Below are positions 20,927 to 31,506 of a DNA stretch of 64,000 nt, piece by piece (the stretch's first letter is position 1; every line of letters starts with the position of its first letter). The translations under genes were made by a program, and so were the position numbers. This stretch comes from Leishmania donovani (taxonomy: Eukaryota; Euglenozoa; Kinetoplastea; Trypanosomatida; Trypanosomatidae): NCBI RefSeq assembly GCF_000227135.1, contig NC_018254.1, forward strand, positions 82,354 to 146,353, read 5' to 3'. Under the pieces are notes generated by a model. The model saw nothing but the letters and a program-made list of their open reading frames with translations, did no database searches and was not told the DNA's origin.

Positions 20927-21640
20927 CACGCTGCGTAGTATCTCAGCGCCCAGCACACCGCACGCCGTATGCGGTGTATGCCCAGGCAGCTCCCTCTCCC
21001 CCCTCCTATCCCCTGCCAGCGCCGGAGCCCCACTTCTCGTGGTGACAAGGGTCGAGAGTGCCTACGACGTGGCNNNNNNNNNNNNNNNNNNNNNNNNNNN
21101 NNNNNNNNNNNNNNNNNNNNNNNNNNNNNNNNNNNNNNNNNNNNNNNNNNNNNNNNNNNNNNNNNNNNNNNNGGGGGGGGGGGGGGGGGGGTCTGTGCGA
21201 TGCATGGCCACACTGATGTGTCGGCGGTGGGGCCCTGGGTGGCGTTGCGTCGGGGTGGCCCGCGACAGCGAACACGCTTGTGCCGTCCATGTGGTAGGCA
21301 GGGTGTCGGCGTGGCTGGAACGCATTGCACCCGGCCCCGACTGCCGTTGCTGGTGCGGGGGGAGGAGGGGGCCTGTGTGCCACCCCTACGGGGATGCACA
21401 GCAGGTGGGCGCCGGCGTGACGGGTGCGGGTGTGCGGCGACCTGCAGAGCGCGGCGGTGGTGTGGAGTATGAGGCAGGGGCCGTGCTCGGATGGCTGAGC
21501 CGGCGCGTTGCTGTAGGGCGTGTGTGTGCAGGGCTGCTTGGCACCACGCGATGTGCCCGTGACAGGGCCCGGCATAGCGTGGAGTGCAGCTAAGCTCCGA
21601 TGCACCGTGACAGAGAATGGACGGCCTGAAAAGCAAATTT
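20927..21640 (+). mobile_element. SIDER-like retroposon, copy 2
   Basis: Begins near CACGCTGCGTAGTATCTCAG and carries the same hairpin, the GGTGACAAGGGTCGAGAGTG block, a G-run from 21173 and the same long 3' block. It ends in GATGCACCGTGACAGAGAAT and a short A-rich end at about 21628-21638. Past the G-run it is nearly identical to copies 3, 4 and 5. A 99-N gap lies directly before the G-run. It lies in the probable 3'UTR of the 194-residue repeat protein, in sense orientation. I found no clear target-site duplication. Confidence 0.8.
21074..21172. other. Assembly gap (99 N)
   Basis: Run of N in repeat copy 2, ending exactly at a G-run. Confidence 0.95.
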
Positions 21641-22123
21641 TTTTACAAGGGATGCGAACGACGACCTGGAAGAGTGGCGATGAACGCGCTACGCTTGTTG
21701 CTGCGGACGGGGTGCTCTCGATATCTCGGCAGCGTGACTCTGCTTCTACTTTTTGGTTCACCTTCACTAGTTGCACTGGAGAAGAGATGGGGTTTGCCTC
21801 GATATACAATGCTCTGGTGGTGGGGTGTTCACACCGCTGCTTGTCGCGCTTTTATTTCTCCACAAATCCATCCTCTCCACCGTCTACAACTCTCTCGAAT
21901 CGTGTGTTTGCGGCGCCTGTGCGTGTTTCGTCTACGCGGTGTTGATTATGGGACATGGCGGCCTCTGTGCCACCTACGTTGTCGATGGGCTTTCTCACGC
22001 TTGCTCCTCCAAAACCTGCCGGTGAACATGCACGTGCCGGCAACCTCTCTGTGGGAGGTCTTTGCATAAAGAGCAGTAGACAGTCGAATCGCAGCGGTGC
22101 GTGCGTGTGTGCGCGGGGTGCTA

Positions 22124-25100
22124 ATGAACGCGTTTGGTGGCGGTTTCAACCAAAACAAACCTGGTGGCTTTGGCCAGCAGGCCCAACCAGCGCAAGCGGC
22201 ATTCGGCCAGCAGGCGCAGGCAGGAGGCTTTGGACAACAGCCGCCGCAGCAGGTCGGCGGCTTCGGCCAGCAGACGGGTGGATTTGGCCAACCGGCACAA
22301 CCACAAAGCGGATTTGGCCAGGCGGGTATGTCGCAAGCAGCGGGCGGCTTTGGCCAGGCTCAGCAGCAGCCAGTCGCCGGCTTCGGGCAGCAACCGCAGG
22401 TTAGTGGATTTGGCCAGCAGGCGACCCAACAGGCTGCCGGATTCGGGCAGCAGGCGGGTGGATTTGGCCAGCAGGCGACCCAACAGGCTGCCGGATTCGG
22501 GCAGCAGGCGGGTGGATTTGGCCAGCAGCCGCCGCAGCAGATGAGTGGCTTTGGCCAACAGTCTCAGCAGCAGGTCGGTGGCTTCGGCCTGCAGCCCGCC
22601 ACTGCTATGGGGGGCTTTGGGCAGCAGCCGCAGCAGGCAGGCGGATTCGGGCAGCAGACGGGTGGATTTGGCCAGCAGTCGCAGCAGCAAGGCGGATTTG
22701 GACAAACGCCGCCACAGCAGCAGAGCGGTTTCGGACAGGCGGCTGCCGGCGGCTTCGGTGCGGGGCGAGGCGGCGTTGGCTTCGGTGCAGCTGGCGGCTT
22801 TAATCAGTCAACAGCGCAGGGAGGAGGGTTCGGTGCTTCTCAGACGGCCGTGAATGCTTTTGGGCGACCACAGCAAGCGCAGGGTGGATTTGGCACCCAG
22901 ACCACTGCTGGTGCTCAGCTCGGCGGCGGACAGGGCACGGGTGGCTTTGGCGCTGCTCCTCAGGGCGGCTTCGGCTCACAGCAGCCGGCGCCTGGTGGCT
23001 TTGGCCAACAGGCGGCTACCGGCGGCTTCGGCCAGTCCGCTGCACCAGGTGGCTTCGGCACTGCACAACAGACTGGTGCTGGTGGGTTCGGTGCTGGACG
23101 CGGCACTACAGGCTTTGGCGGGCCGCAGGCCACCGCCGGTGGCTTCGGCGCCGGCCGCGGGGCCACCGGCTTCGGACAGGCTGCGCAGGGTGGGTTCGGT
23201 GCGCAGCAGCCAGCCGCCAGTGGGTTTGGACAAGTGCAGCAGCAGGCGGCCGGCTTCGGAGCACAGCAGGCGACGACCGGGGGCTTTGGGCAACCTGCTC
23301 AGGGCGGCTTTGGCAACGGTGCTTCCCAAACCATCACTGGTGGTGGATTTGGCGGGGCCCAGCAACAACAGCCGCAGGGCTCCGCCGGCGGGTTCGGAGC
23401 TCAGCCCAGCGCCGCAGGCGGCTTCGGACAGGCCACCGGTGGCTTTGGAGCTCAGCAGCCAGCTGTTAGTGGATTCGGCCAGGCAGCGCAAGGCGGCGCC
23501 TTCGGCCAGCAGTCACAGCCCGCCGCGGGCGGGTTCGGCGCAGGCCGCGGCACCACCGGCTTCAATGTCGGGGGCGGCTTTGGGGGCTCACAGCAACAGC
23601 CGCAGACCGCCGCGGGCGGATTTGGGGCCCCGAAAGGCGCGGCAGGTGGGTTTGGGCAGGCCGCTGGTGGCGGATTTGGACAAGGAGTGGGCGGCTTTGG
23701 CGCACAGCAGCCAAAAGCTGGCGGCTTCGGTCAAGCAGCCCCCGCTACCGGCTTCGGGCAGGCTGCCCCCGCCACTAGCTTCGGCCAGGCTGCCTCCGCT
23801 TCTGGCTTCGGTGCGCAGCCGCCGGCCACTGGTGGCTTTGGGCAGGCACCTGCTGCAGCAGCACTTGCCAGTGCGCCGGCCGCTGGCTCTGGCGTGAATG
23901 TGGGCCGTCCCACTGACTTGGCTTTCATGTCCCTTCCTGACTACAACGCAACGCCGTATGGCAACGTGCTGCTCTTCGACTCATACGAGCGGCCTCAGGC
24001 GGCCAAGCAGACGGCGAAGACGATCGAGGATGACTTGAAGCCCGTTGTACCTCCAGCCCGTCGGGCGATGCACACGTGGATGGTGACGCAGATGCGGGTG
24101 CCTGACGAGAACACGTTGATGAAGCAAGTACCAGCGTCCCTCGCCTCGAGCGCCCTGTCGCCAGTGGCGCTGAAGGAGATGCTGGTCCCTGCTGTGCAGC
24201 TCGGCGGCGCCGCGGCAGGAGAGCCCGCCGGGGCGCAGAAGCGGGTGTCGCACGACTCGCCACGGCGGCCGTCGCCCGCGACGGCGGATGCGCCGATCGT
24301 CAACGCCGCTGTGCCACGGTGCACCAACCCTGAGTATACCCTGGAGCCCAGCCTCGCTCAGCTGGCCACCTACACCCCCGAGGAGCTCCGCCGCGTCTCA
24401 CGCTTCACGATTAGTCGTCTCGACGGCTCGTGTGAGGTACGCTTTCTGGAGCCGGTGAACCTGGTGCGCGTCGACGTAGCCGCGGTGGTGCACCTCGGCA
24501 GTGACGGGCACGTTGCATTGTACCCTGACGGCGACGCCCCGCCCTTGTCGAGCGGTTTGAACGTGCGAGCCGAGGTGCGGGTGCGCGATCCTACCGGCAA
24601 GGCCACGGAGGGCATCGCCCGCTACTGCGCGGAAACGCGCGCCCACTTCGTGGGTCACCGGCAGGGGTGTTGCGTCTACCGTCTGAACGACAGCAGTTCC
24701 GCGGCCGGCGCGTCCCGTGCGGCTCTTGGGCAGGATGCGAGCGACACCGCCCCGCTCTCCATCATCCACGACGAGGATGAGCACTCGCACAACCTCGACC
24801 GCTCGAGTGACGACAGTGAGGAGGAAGACACAGACGACATACGCAGCGCCGATCAGCCGCAGGCGGCCACTGGTAGCGGAGGCGCACTGGCGATTGCCGA
24901 TGCGGAAGTGCGCACGTACACGGTGCCGCCGCCACCAGCGACGCGAAGGCCAGTGGTAGAGCGGCGCCTGACGCTGGCTTCGGCTGCTGACTTCGATCTG
25001 CCGTACGCCCTGCCGGACATGAGCGTGGAGAGCAAATGCGAGCCGTTCTCGGTGAAGCTGGGGACATCGCGCCGCACGACTGAGCCGCGCGTGTACTACG

Positions 25101-26782
25101 TGCGCGCGCAGGAGTCGATCATTCAGCGCACCTACGTCAACCATCCACCGCGGTTGCAGCCCTCGGAGCGGACGATTCGCGGCATGCTAGCGAGGAGCGT
25201 GCGAGCCGGCTGGAGCACTGCCGGCAGCGTTGCGTTCCCGTCGCACGCGGAGTTACGCGACGGGGCGGAGGTGGGTGGCGCGGTGCCAGAGGTGGTGGGT
25301 GCCTGCGCCGTTGCCGCCACTCCGTTTCACTGGCACAAGCCGTCCCAGAAAGCGCTCACCCAGTGCGCTGTGGCGCTGCTTCGCCTGTTTCTGCAGCACA
25401 CCGACGTGGCAGACGACGCGGTGTGTCCACTGGCATCGATTCATCTCCACCGCAACAAGAGCCACAACACGCTCTCGGCGGAGAAGCTGAAGGTGGCGTC
25501 CAATGCCATCGAAGGCGTGATCTCGGCAGCTGGCAAGGCATCTCTCTCTCGCGTAGAGCTGCTCTCCACGCGGCAGACCTGCACCGTCCTCTCCCTTCTC
25601 TCCGCCCTCTACGCCCTGCCTGAGGCGGACGCCGCTGTCCCGAACGCGATGGAGGAGGCGCGGTACCTTACGCAGCTGCGCCATCGAAATCTGGCTGGCT
25701 GGCTGAAAACGGAGCTCGCTGCCTTTCTCGACAGCTCCGCTACGCGTGCGGTGAAGTTGTCCCCTGCGGAGGAACTGGTGCAGGCTATGCTGTGCCACAG
25801 GCTTCGCGAGGCCCGCGCCTCCGCTCAGTCGGTCGCGAACGCGGAGCTGGCGCGTGTGGTGCGCGTGTGCGGGGAGGGGAACCAGTTTGGCGGTTACATC
25901 GAGATGGCGAAGAGCGGGTTCAAGGACGGTGAGGAGGTGCGTCAGCGTGTCGTGAGCCTCCTCTCTGGCAAGGTGGAACCCTTCATCCGTGACGAGGAGT
26001 ACACGGGCCTGGACGAAGAGACAGCTGAGGTACGCGCGGCCCCGACGGCGGCCACGTGGAAACAGCTGCTGGGCATCTTCACTTTCTACGGCTGTGTCCC
26101 GGATACGCCGGCCGAGGACATAATTCATGCCTTCCTCGAGCGGCTGCGCGCACCGTCGTCGCGCAAGCTCAATCCTTTGCCTCCGTACGCCGAACGTGTC
26201 GACACCGCTGTGCTGCGGACGCACCGTGGGAAAGATGTTGTGCGGCGCGGCAACACCTTCCAAGATGCTGCGTTGCTGCTCTTGGAAGGATTCGCCAACG
26301 GCTCGGCTCCCCCGGCTGCCTGCCTGCACCCCCACGCGTCGAGCTACTCGGGCGCCGACTATCTCACTGCCTTCGTGATTGTGGCTGCGATCCGCGCTGT
26401 CCAAGTACCGAGGGAGCAAGCCTACAGAGATGCGGAGCTGTCGGTGCTTCTCGGCATGACGGCAGAACTCGAGTGCAACGACGAGACGTGGTTCTGGGGC
26501 CTCCTTCCTCTGCACATGATCGAGTCGCCCGCCAACCGCCTCGACGCCGTGCGCGCGTTTTGCAAACGCAACGCCATGCGTGCCAGCGTTCAGAAGCAGC
26601 TGGGCGAGCCCCAGGCGGATTACGATAGATTAGTAAGCCTGATGCGTGTGAACGAGGGCTGGCTGGAGCCGGTTTACGTCCCTCCAGAGGAGGAGAGGAG
26701 TGCCGCAGAGAACATGCCGAGCGTAAGGACGCACGCCGCCCTCGAGAAGGCACTGGCAAAGCTGGCGATAGAGCCGTGGTAA
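22124..26782 (+). CDS. Nup98-96 nucleoporin homologue, FG-rich and apparently unsplit
   Basis: 1552 residues from the ATG at 22124. Residues 1 to about 590 are a Gln/Gly-rich FG domain of GGFGQ and GFG units, the type that fills the nuclear pore channel and binds transport receptors. Residues about 735-858 match the Nup98 autopeptidase (APD) fold. They have the YTLEPSLAQLA start, SRFTISR, VNLVRVDVAAVVHLG and GLNVRAEV, equivalent to GLNRKAEV in Nup98. The self-cleavage triad HFS is not visible where expected: that position reads VYRLNDSSS. From about 960 to the end the protein is alpha-helical and resembles Nup96 (for example FFLQ-type helices and ELECNDETWFWGLLP). T. brucei NUP158 is the likely orthologue. 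It would sit at the inner and outer nuclear-pore scaffold. It is single-copy here, and the FG part contains a perfect 54-bp duplication. Confidence 0.88.
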   Translation: MNAFGGGFNQNKPGGFGQQAQPAQAAFGQQAQAGGFGQQPPQQVGGFGQQTGGFGQPAQPQSGFGQAGMSQAAGGFGQAQQQPVAGFGQQPQVSGFGQQATQQAAGFGQQAGGFGQQATQQAAGFGQQAGGFGQQPPQQMSGFGQQSQQQVGGFGLQPATAMGGFGQQPQQAGGFGQQTGGFGQQSQQQGGFGQTPPQQQSGFGQAAAGGFGAGRGGVGFGAAGGFNQSTAQGGGFGASQTAVNAFGRPQQAQGGFGTQTTAGAQLGGGQGTGGFGAAPQGGFGSQQPAPGGFGQQAATGGFGQSAAPGGFGTAQQTGAGGFGAGRGTTGFGGPQATAGGFGAGRGATGFGQAAQGGFGAQQPAASGFGQVQQQAAGFGAQQATTGGFGQPAQGGFGNGASQTITGGGFGGAQQQQPQGSAGGFGAQPSAAGGFGQATGGFGAQQPAVSGFGQAAQGGAFGQQSQPAAGGFGAGRGTTGFNVGGGFGGSQQQPQTAAGGFGAPKGAAGGFGQAAGGGFGQGVGGFGAQQPKAGGFGQAAPATGFGQAAPATSFGQAASASGFGAQPPATGGFGQAPAAAALASAPAAGSGVNVGRPTDLAFMSLPDYNATPYGNVLLFDSYERPQAAKQTAKTIEDDLKPVVPPARRAMHTWMVTQMRVPDENTLMKQVPASLASSALSPVALKEMLVPAVQLGGAAAGEPAGAQKRVSHDSPRRPSPATADAPIVNAAVPRCTNPEYTLEPSLAQLATYTPEELRRVSRFTISRLDGSCEVRFLEPVNLVRVDVAAVVHLGSDGHVALYPDGDAPPLSSGLNVRAEVRVRDPTGKATEGIARYCAETRAHFVGHRQGCCVYRLNDSSSAAGASRAALGQDASDTAPLSIIHDEDEHSHNLDRSSDDSEEEDTDDIRSADQPQAATGSGGALAIADAEVRTYTVPPPPATRRPVVERRLTLASAADFDLPYALPDMSVESKCEPFSVKLGTSRRTTEPRVYYVRAQESIIQRTYVNHPPRLQPSERTIRGMLARSVRAGWSTAGSVAFPSHAELRDGAEVGGAVPEVVGACAVAATPFHWHKPSQKALTQCAVALLRLFLQHTDVADDAVCPLASIHLHRNKSHNTLSAEKLKVASNAIEGVISAAGKASLSRVELLSTRQTCTVLSLLSALYALPEADAAVPNAMEEARYLTQLRHRNLAGWLKTELAAFLDSSATRAVKLSPAEELVQAMLCHRLREARASAQSVANAELARVVRVCGEGNQFGGYIEMAKSGFKDGEEVRQRVVSLLSGKVEPFIRDEEYTGLDEETAEVRAAPTAATWKQLLGIFTFYGCVPDTPAEDIIHAFLERLRAPSSRKLNPLPPYAERVDTAVLRTHRGKDVVRRGNTFQDAALLLLEGFANGSAPPAACLHPHASSYSGADYLTAFVIVAAIRAVQVPREQAYRDAELSVLLGMTAELECNDETWFWGLLPLHMIESPANRLDAVRAFCKRNAMRASVQKQLGEPQADYDRLVSLMRVNEGWLEPVYVPPEEERSAAENMPSVRTHAALEKALAKLAIEPW
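22406..22513. repeat. Perfect 54-bp tandem duplication inside the FG domain
   Basis: Bases 22406-22459 and 22460-22513 are identical, encoding an 18-residue unit with two FG motifs twice. The frame is kept. Confidence 0.9.
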
Positions 26783-28348
26783 GGGTAACGCAGCCGGCAA
26801 GGGCGTGACGCGACTGAGACAAGGCGTAGCGCACGCACACGGACTCGTGCCAGTGGGTATCTGTGGACGTTTGTGTGTGTTAGCGTCTCCATCGGACGGC
26901 TTAGAGCAGCGGGCGCGTGTCTTACATTTTTTTCTCTTCTGTGTTCCTGCCACATCGCTCGAGCGCTGCACCTTGATTGAGAATGGCCTCTGGCCAGTCG
27001 TGCGCGCCACTCGCTGTTTCTTACGTGTGTAGGGTAATGAAGGGGTGCGTGTGCGTATGCGTGTTTGTGTGTGCGCGTCGTGCGTTGGCTTTTGCCACTT
27101 GACTCCGTTGTCATGGTGATGGCAGTGCTGCATGCATTCTCTCTGTCTTGGGATGCCAAAAACGTGTCGTGCCTTTGCCATCCGCATCAGTCTTTGTCGT
27201 TGCCGTGTAGTGGTTCATTTTGTTTTGCCAGAGAGGGAGGGCAGCGCCTATGTCGCACCTGCGCGTGTGTGCCTGTGCTGGTCTCTGTGCTTGTAGGGGT
27301 TCGCCTGTGGCTTTAGGAGGAGGTGCAGCGACATGCAGGCACACGCGCGCTAACGCATCGGTGCCTGACTCGTCTCGTGAATACACTATAAGAGAAACAC
27401 AGAAGCACAGTATGCGTGCATCGCGACTCAGCGGCGTGATTGCGCGCATGCGCGTGCATGTGCTTGACATCGCAAAGGACTGCCACTTCACGCATCTAGT
27501 TCATAAGGGCGCACGGGAATTCCTCAGACCCCACTCCACGATAGGATCTCTGCACACGAAATGGATGGCAGTCGATGGTGGCAACATCACACGCTTGTGT
27601 GTGCCCTGGAAACATGTGAGGCTTGGCCCGGTCTCTGTCGAGGACGGCTAGCGCACTCCAGCTGCACGCTGAAGAGGGGCGATACATCCAGAGGCCATAA
27701 AGTGTTTACTGCTTTTCTCAGGTGGGCGCACGCAGCGCTGCCGTTGCTGTGAAGGGCACCGTCTGTGGTGCGAGGGCACTGCTGCTCCATCCTTGTTGTT
27801 CTTCGGTTGTAGCTGTGCTTCTGTGTGCTACGTTCCTTGCACCGCTGACGTGTGAAGGGGGCAGAAGGCCTCTCCACGCATGGCTGCCTCGCCTTGATCT
27901 TTCTCCACGCTGATGATGCGTCCATCCTCCCCCTTCCCTCCCCTTTTCTCGCCGCTCTCTCAACGCCGCACAAGCTGTACTCGTGCTGCTTCCCGTTGCT
28001 TGCGTAACGGCCGTTCGCTACGACCAGTGAGAAGCTCTTCTTGGTTGTTCACTCGCTATATGATTTGACTGCTGCCATTTGTTTTGCCTTCTCTGCTTCT
28101 CTGCTCTTTCCTCGCAGTTGTGTGCGCGTGCGCCAGCATCCTGGACGTCCGCTGTCTGTGAGCGGTTTTGTTCCGTTGCTGTATGCGTGCTTGCTGGTGG
28201 GCTCTCTTGGCGAGTGCGTGACATGTGATGCGCGTGCAAGAGCCTCTCCTCGCCGTCGTCTCACCCTCCTCAGTGCGCTTCTTCACCCACGTGGGTCCAT
28301 ACGTCCATTCCCTTCTCGCCTAAAGGCTCTTTCTCTTGTCTGACCATT
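26783..28348. other. Intergenic region, no gene seen
   Basis: GT-rich sequence at 27035-27090 and pyrimidine-rich runs near 27915-27960 and 28070-28117. An open frame at 27220-27651 has no recognisable content. Apart from the candidate acceptor described separately I see nothing specific. Confidence 0.55.
28081..28273 (+). promoter_or_regulatory. Candidate spliced-leader acceptors for ATG9
   Basis: The strongest polypyrimidine tract ends in GCAG at 28114-28117. A second, CACCCTCCTCAG, ends at 28273. The downstream AG leaves a 75-base leader with no ATG before 28349. The upstream one leaves a leader with upstream ATGs from about 28180. Both may be used. Confidence 0.45.
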
Positions 28349-30541
28349 ATGGCATGGCAGCTGCGGGCCTCGGTGCTGCGCGTCCCGCGCTTCACCCTTC
28401 GCTTTCCCGGGAGCGGCAGGATAGAAGACATGCGCCTCTTTACACAGACGCTCTACAGGTACTGGTACCACAAGGGCTTTTGGGGCGCCACCGTTGCCTC
28501 TGCGGTTGATTTTCTCAATACCTTTGTTCTCTTTATTGTGGCGGTCATCTTCACGATGCGGTTCGACTGGGCGGTAGCTCTCAGCTGCGTGGAATCGGAG
28601 TGTGCTGCGCACCCACTGGTGAGAGGGCTGCACGCCCCGTACATCTTCCGTAGCACGTTCTGGGGCCACCTATGGGGATTCATTTTTCTCAGCTCCACTG
28701 TCGGCTCCTGCGCGTACGAGCTGGCGCGCTTCGTGGAGACGTACTACCTGCAGTACGAGGTCGAGGAGGTTGCTCGCGAGGCTGGCGTCGACACCGGCTT
28801 CCTTACTCCGCTGCACCGCTGGCGCTATCACCTGCAGCGTGGCCTGGATGGGCGAGCCGGGCACGAGTTCATCGGCTTGTGCGGCGGCGACGCAATCGCG
28901 CTCAGCACCGCAGGATGGGGCGAGTTTCTAGAGACCATTTGTGCGGCGGTTGGCCGCAGCGGCAGCGTCAAATTTGGCGCTCCTGGCGAACCGCTGGATC
29001 CCCTACGTGCTGTCCAGGGCCTTATGCAGTTGGAGAACTACCTGATTGCGCTGCATGAGGCTGATGCGTTGCGGGGTACCGCACTCCAGTACGTCAGCCC
29101 AAGCGTGATCAGGACCCTGATCGACTCCATGTTTGATGCCTTCCGTACAGTCGAATCCCGGCATAAGTGCGTATGGGCCGTCCGCTCCACCATGGTCACC
29201 TACGCCGTGCTGTACGGGGCGGGGTTTCTCTTCTTTTGCGTGTACGTGACGCTCAAGGTGCTCGTGAAGAACGCGGCCCAGGTCAAGGTCAACTACTGGG
29301 CCCTCTCCCAGCGCATGTGGACAACGGAGGCGCAATGGCGCTTTCGGCTCTACAACGAGGTGGAGCACCTGCACGCGTGTCGCCTGCGTGCCGGGTCGGA
29401 GGTGGCCGAGCGCATGGTGGATCGGCTGCGGGTGTCGAACAGCGTTTCTAGATTTGTGCGGCGGGTCTGCAGCACGTGCGTGCTTGTGACTGCCATCCTA
29501 TCCTTTCTGAATCCGGCTCTTCTCATCGGCTCCTCCATTGGCGGGCTCACTCTCGTTTGGTGGCTCACGCTCGCTTTGATGCTGTATGCGTGTGCGCCAG
29601 AGGTGGACCCTCGGGAGCGCGAGTACGCGTACATCACCGACCTGGAGCGGCTCGTTGACAGCATCCACTACGACGCGGCGGAGTGGTTCCATTCGGCGGA
29701 CGCTTTCTACGAGCACATCACGACGACCTTTTTCAAGAATCGGCTTCTAGTGGTGGTGACCGGCCTCCTCGAAAGTCTCGCGCTGCCTGTCTTGCTCGTG
29801 TATGCCCTGGGGGACGGCAGCGTAGAGGCGTTGGTCGAGTTTGTGTTACAGCACTCGACGACGGTGGACGGTGTCGGCTCGATCGCCGCCGGCTCCGACT
29901 GGAGCTCCTCTTCTCTCTCCAGGACGCCGCCGGGGGAGCACGACTCAGGCGGGGTCAATCACGCGTCAGCGTCGACGCACAGCAAAGACGCTGACACAAG
30001 CGCCACATTGCTCGGCAAGCCCGCAGCTGCCACTGGCTCTGCACACAAGCGGGCAGAGAAGGTGCAGCTGTCGGTCGCCAGTTTTGCTGCGGTGTACTCA
30101 CAATGGACGCTGCGGCACATCGACGGCCCGACAGGCAGGGAGTCTCCGGCAAGCTGCCAGGACGCTGCCCTCAACAACTTCCTGCGGCAGCTTAGTCTCC
30201 GCGTGCGGGAGGCAGCCATCACGCACGCAGCCAGCGTCGCCTCCGCGGATGAGCTGATGATATCCAGAGACTCATTGGCGCCGTCGAAGTCGGTACGCTC
30301 GGAGCGCCGCTTTAGGGTACCCCGAGAAGACGCCGAGCAACGGATCGACGGGGCCGACGGCGAAACCAGCGGGCTGCCGGCGTTTGCGGCGGGTAGCACA
30401 ACCGCACACGAGCGTGAGCAGCTGTTCGTGTCGCAGGTGTCCTCGTCGCGCCACGCCTTTCACTTCTCTCGGACAACTCAGCTACCGCTGAACCGTCGAG
30501 AAGCGGCAGACTACGGAACTGAAAAGGGAGGCGCCCTGTGA
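28349..30541 (+). CDS. ATG9: Autophagy protein ATG9, lipid scramblase of the autophagosome
   Basis: 730 residues from the ATG at 28349. The layout follows ATG9: a short N-terminus with RYWYHKGFW before the first membrane helix (about 53-70), a second helix (about 103-124), a long cytosolic stretch, a helix at about 281-306 and a hydrophobic pair at about 375-413. A re-entrant-type segment lies at about 465-488. Characteristic spots are LYNEVEHLHACRLRAG before the RF-x-RRVCS membrane entry (ATG9: FN-ELxHxFxxRL...), the EHITTTFF block (ATG9: EHI..T.HY), and FAAVYSQWTLRH in the tail (ATG9: the SL-x-xF pattern). ATG9 trimers scramble lipids as the phagophore grows. The C-terminal tail (from about 515) is Ser/Thr/Ala-rich and divergent. 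Confidence 0.82.
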   Translation: MAWQLRASVLRVPRFTLRFPGSGRIEDMRLFTQTLYRYWYHKGFWGATVASAVDFLNTFVLFIVAVIFTMRFDWAVALSCVESECAAHPLVRGLHAPYIFRSTFWGHLWGFIFLSSTVGSCAYELARFVETYYLQYEVEEVAREAGVDTGFLTPLHRWRYHLQRGLDGRAGHEFIGLCGGDAIALSTAGWGEFLETICAAVGRSGSVKFGAPGEPLDPLRAVQGLMQLENYLIALHEADALRGTALQYVSPSVIRTLIDSMFDAFRTVESRHKCVWAVRSTMVTYAVLYGAGFLFFCVYVTLKVLVKNAAQVKVNYWALSQRMWTTEAQWRFRLYNEVEHLHACRLRAGSEVAERMVDRLRVSNSVSRFVRRVCSTCVLVTAILSFLNPALLIGSSIGGLTLVWWLTLALMLYACAPEVDPREREYAYITDLERLVDSIHYDAAEWFHSADAFYEHITTTFFKNRLLVVVTGLLESLALPVLLVYALGDGSVEALVEFVLQHSTTVDGVGSIAAGSDWSSSSLSRTPPGEHDSGGVNHASASTHSKDADTSATLLGKPAAATGSAHKRAEKVQLSVASFAAVYSQWTLRHIDGPTGRESPASCQDAALNNFLRQLSLRVREAAITHAASVASADELMISRDSLAPSKSVRSERRFRVPREDAEQRIDGADGETSGLPAFAAGSTTAHEREQLFVSQVSSSRHAFHFSRTTQLPLNRREAADYGTEKGGAL

Positions 30542-31506
30542 GGAAGAATCCAGCGAGTGTTTGGCTCCGCATGCGAACAGCGTGCGGCTCGTCAAAGAGG
30601 CGCCGGGCCGTTTCGATAGCACACATGCTATGTGGCGCTGTTCATAATGGCGGGACACGCTTTCGTCTCCGGGATCGGATCCTTCGGGATCGATGCCGCG
30701 GCTTTGTCTGATCCGTCTCTGCTGCTGCCCCCCCCCCCCGATTCTCCCTCCGCTTGCTGTTTGCCGATGCTGCATGTATGCATCGACGTGCTTTTTCCTT
30801 CAAACAAGAAACTATGCTCGCCTACCTCTGCTCTGTGTGTGTCTCTTGCTTTTTCTATGCCTTTGTTGCTCGGTGCAGTGCCACCACCCTGCGATAGCGC
30901 CGTCGCGCGCGTCACGAGAAAAACGCACACGCAGAGAGCAAGCAAACTTTCTAGCGCTGCGGCCGCCACTCCTTGGATCGCCTCTTCTCCTCACAATGGA
31001 CGCCTCTGTGTTGTACGGGCGATTCGTCTCCGTGTGTGTGTGTGCGTTGGTGTGATGCTCAGCCCCCCTCCGCTGGGAACGCAGACCAGTGACCCTGTCT
31101 CTCAGACGGGCACACATTGTTTTCATGGCCGTGCGGCCTCAAGCATGTCAGCCATGTACCCAGCGCCTGCTGCCAACGATGTGTCACTTCTTGTGTCTCT
31201 CGTTGATGTATTCGTTGCTTCACTCGTTTCTTCTCCACTCTCCTGTATGTCTCTCCGCTGAACGCCGGACACGTCCGCTGAGTGTACGCCGTGCTGGCCG
31301 CTGCTGTCGTCCCGCCAACCCACCCAACCGCCTCACAGGCACACAAACCGTGCACCAATAGATAGAGCGTCAACTCACGATTCGGCCCGAAAACTCGCAC
31401 CTACGTGTCACTGCAATTTCCCCACCCCCAACTTCCCATACTGTTCGTCTGCCTCCCCAGGAACAGTGCATTGAGCTGCTTGAGGTAGCAAGTGAAGAAC
31501 CCGTTG
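30542..31506. other. Intergenic region, no gene seen
   Basis: Contains a C-run near 30730-30740 and pyrimidine tracts at 30740-30760 and 31215-31250. The open frames are not supported. Confidence 0.55.

Larger units (their letters stand above)
20662..22123. other. Intergenic region with SIDER-like repeat copy 2
   Basis: 3' flank of the repeat-protein gene, repeat copy 2 (about 20927-21640) and about 480 bases of unique sequence before the nucleoporin gene. No other gene seen. Confidence 0.6.

Noticed and set aside
25253..26515. A 420-codon - strand open frame inside the nucleoporin gene
   Set aside because: It is a shadow of the Nup96-like part, whose amino acid sequence makes sense in the + frame.
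27220..27651. A 143-codon open frame in the nucleoporin-ATG9 intergenic region
   Set aside because: It has no recognisable motif, starts with an alternative codon, and lies in GT-rich sequence typical of 3'UTR.
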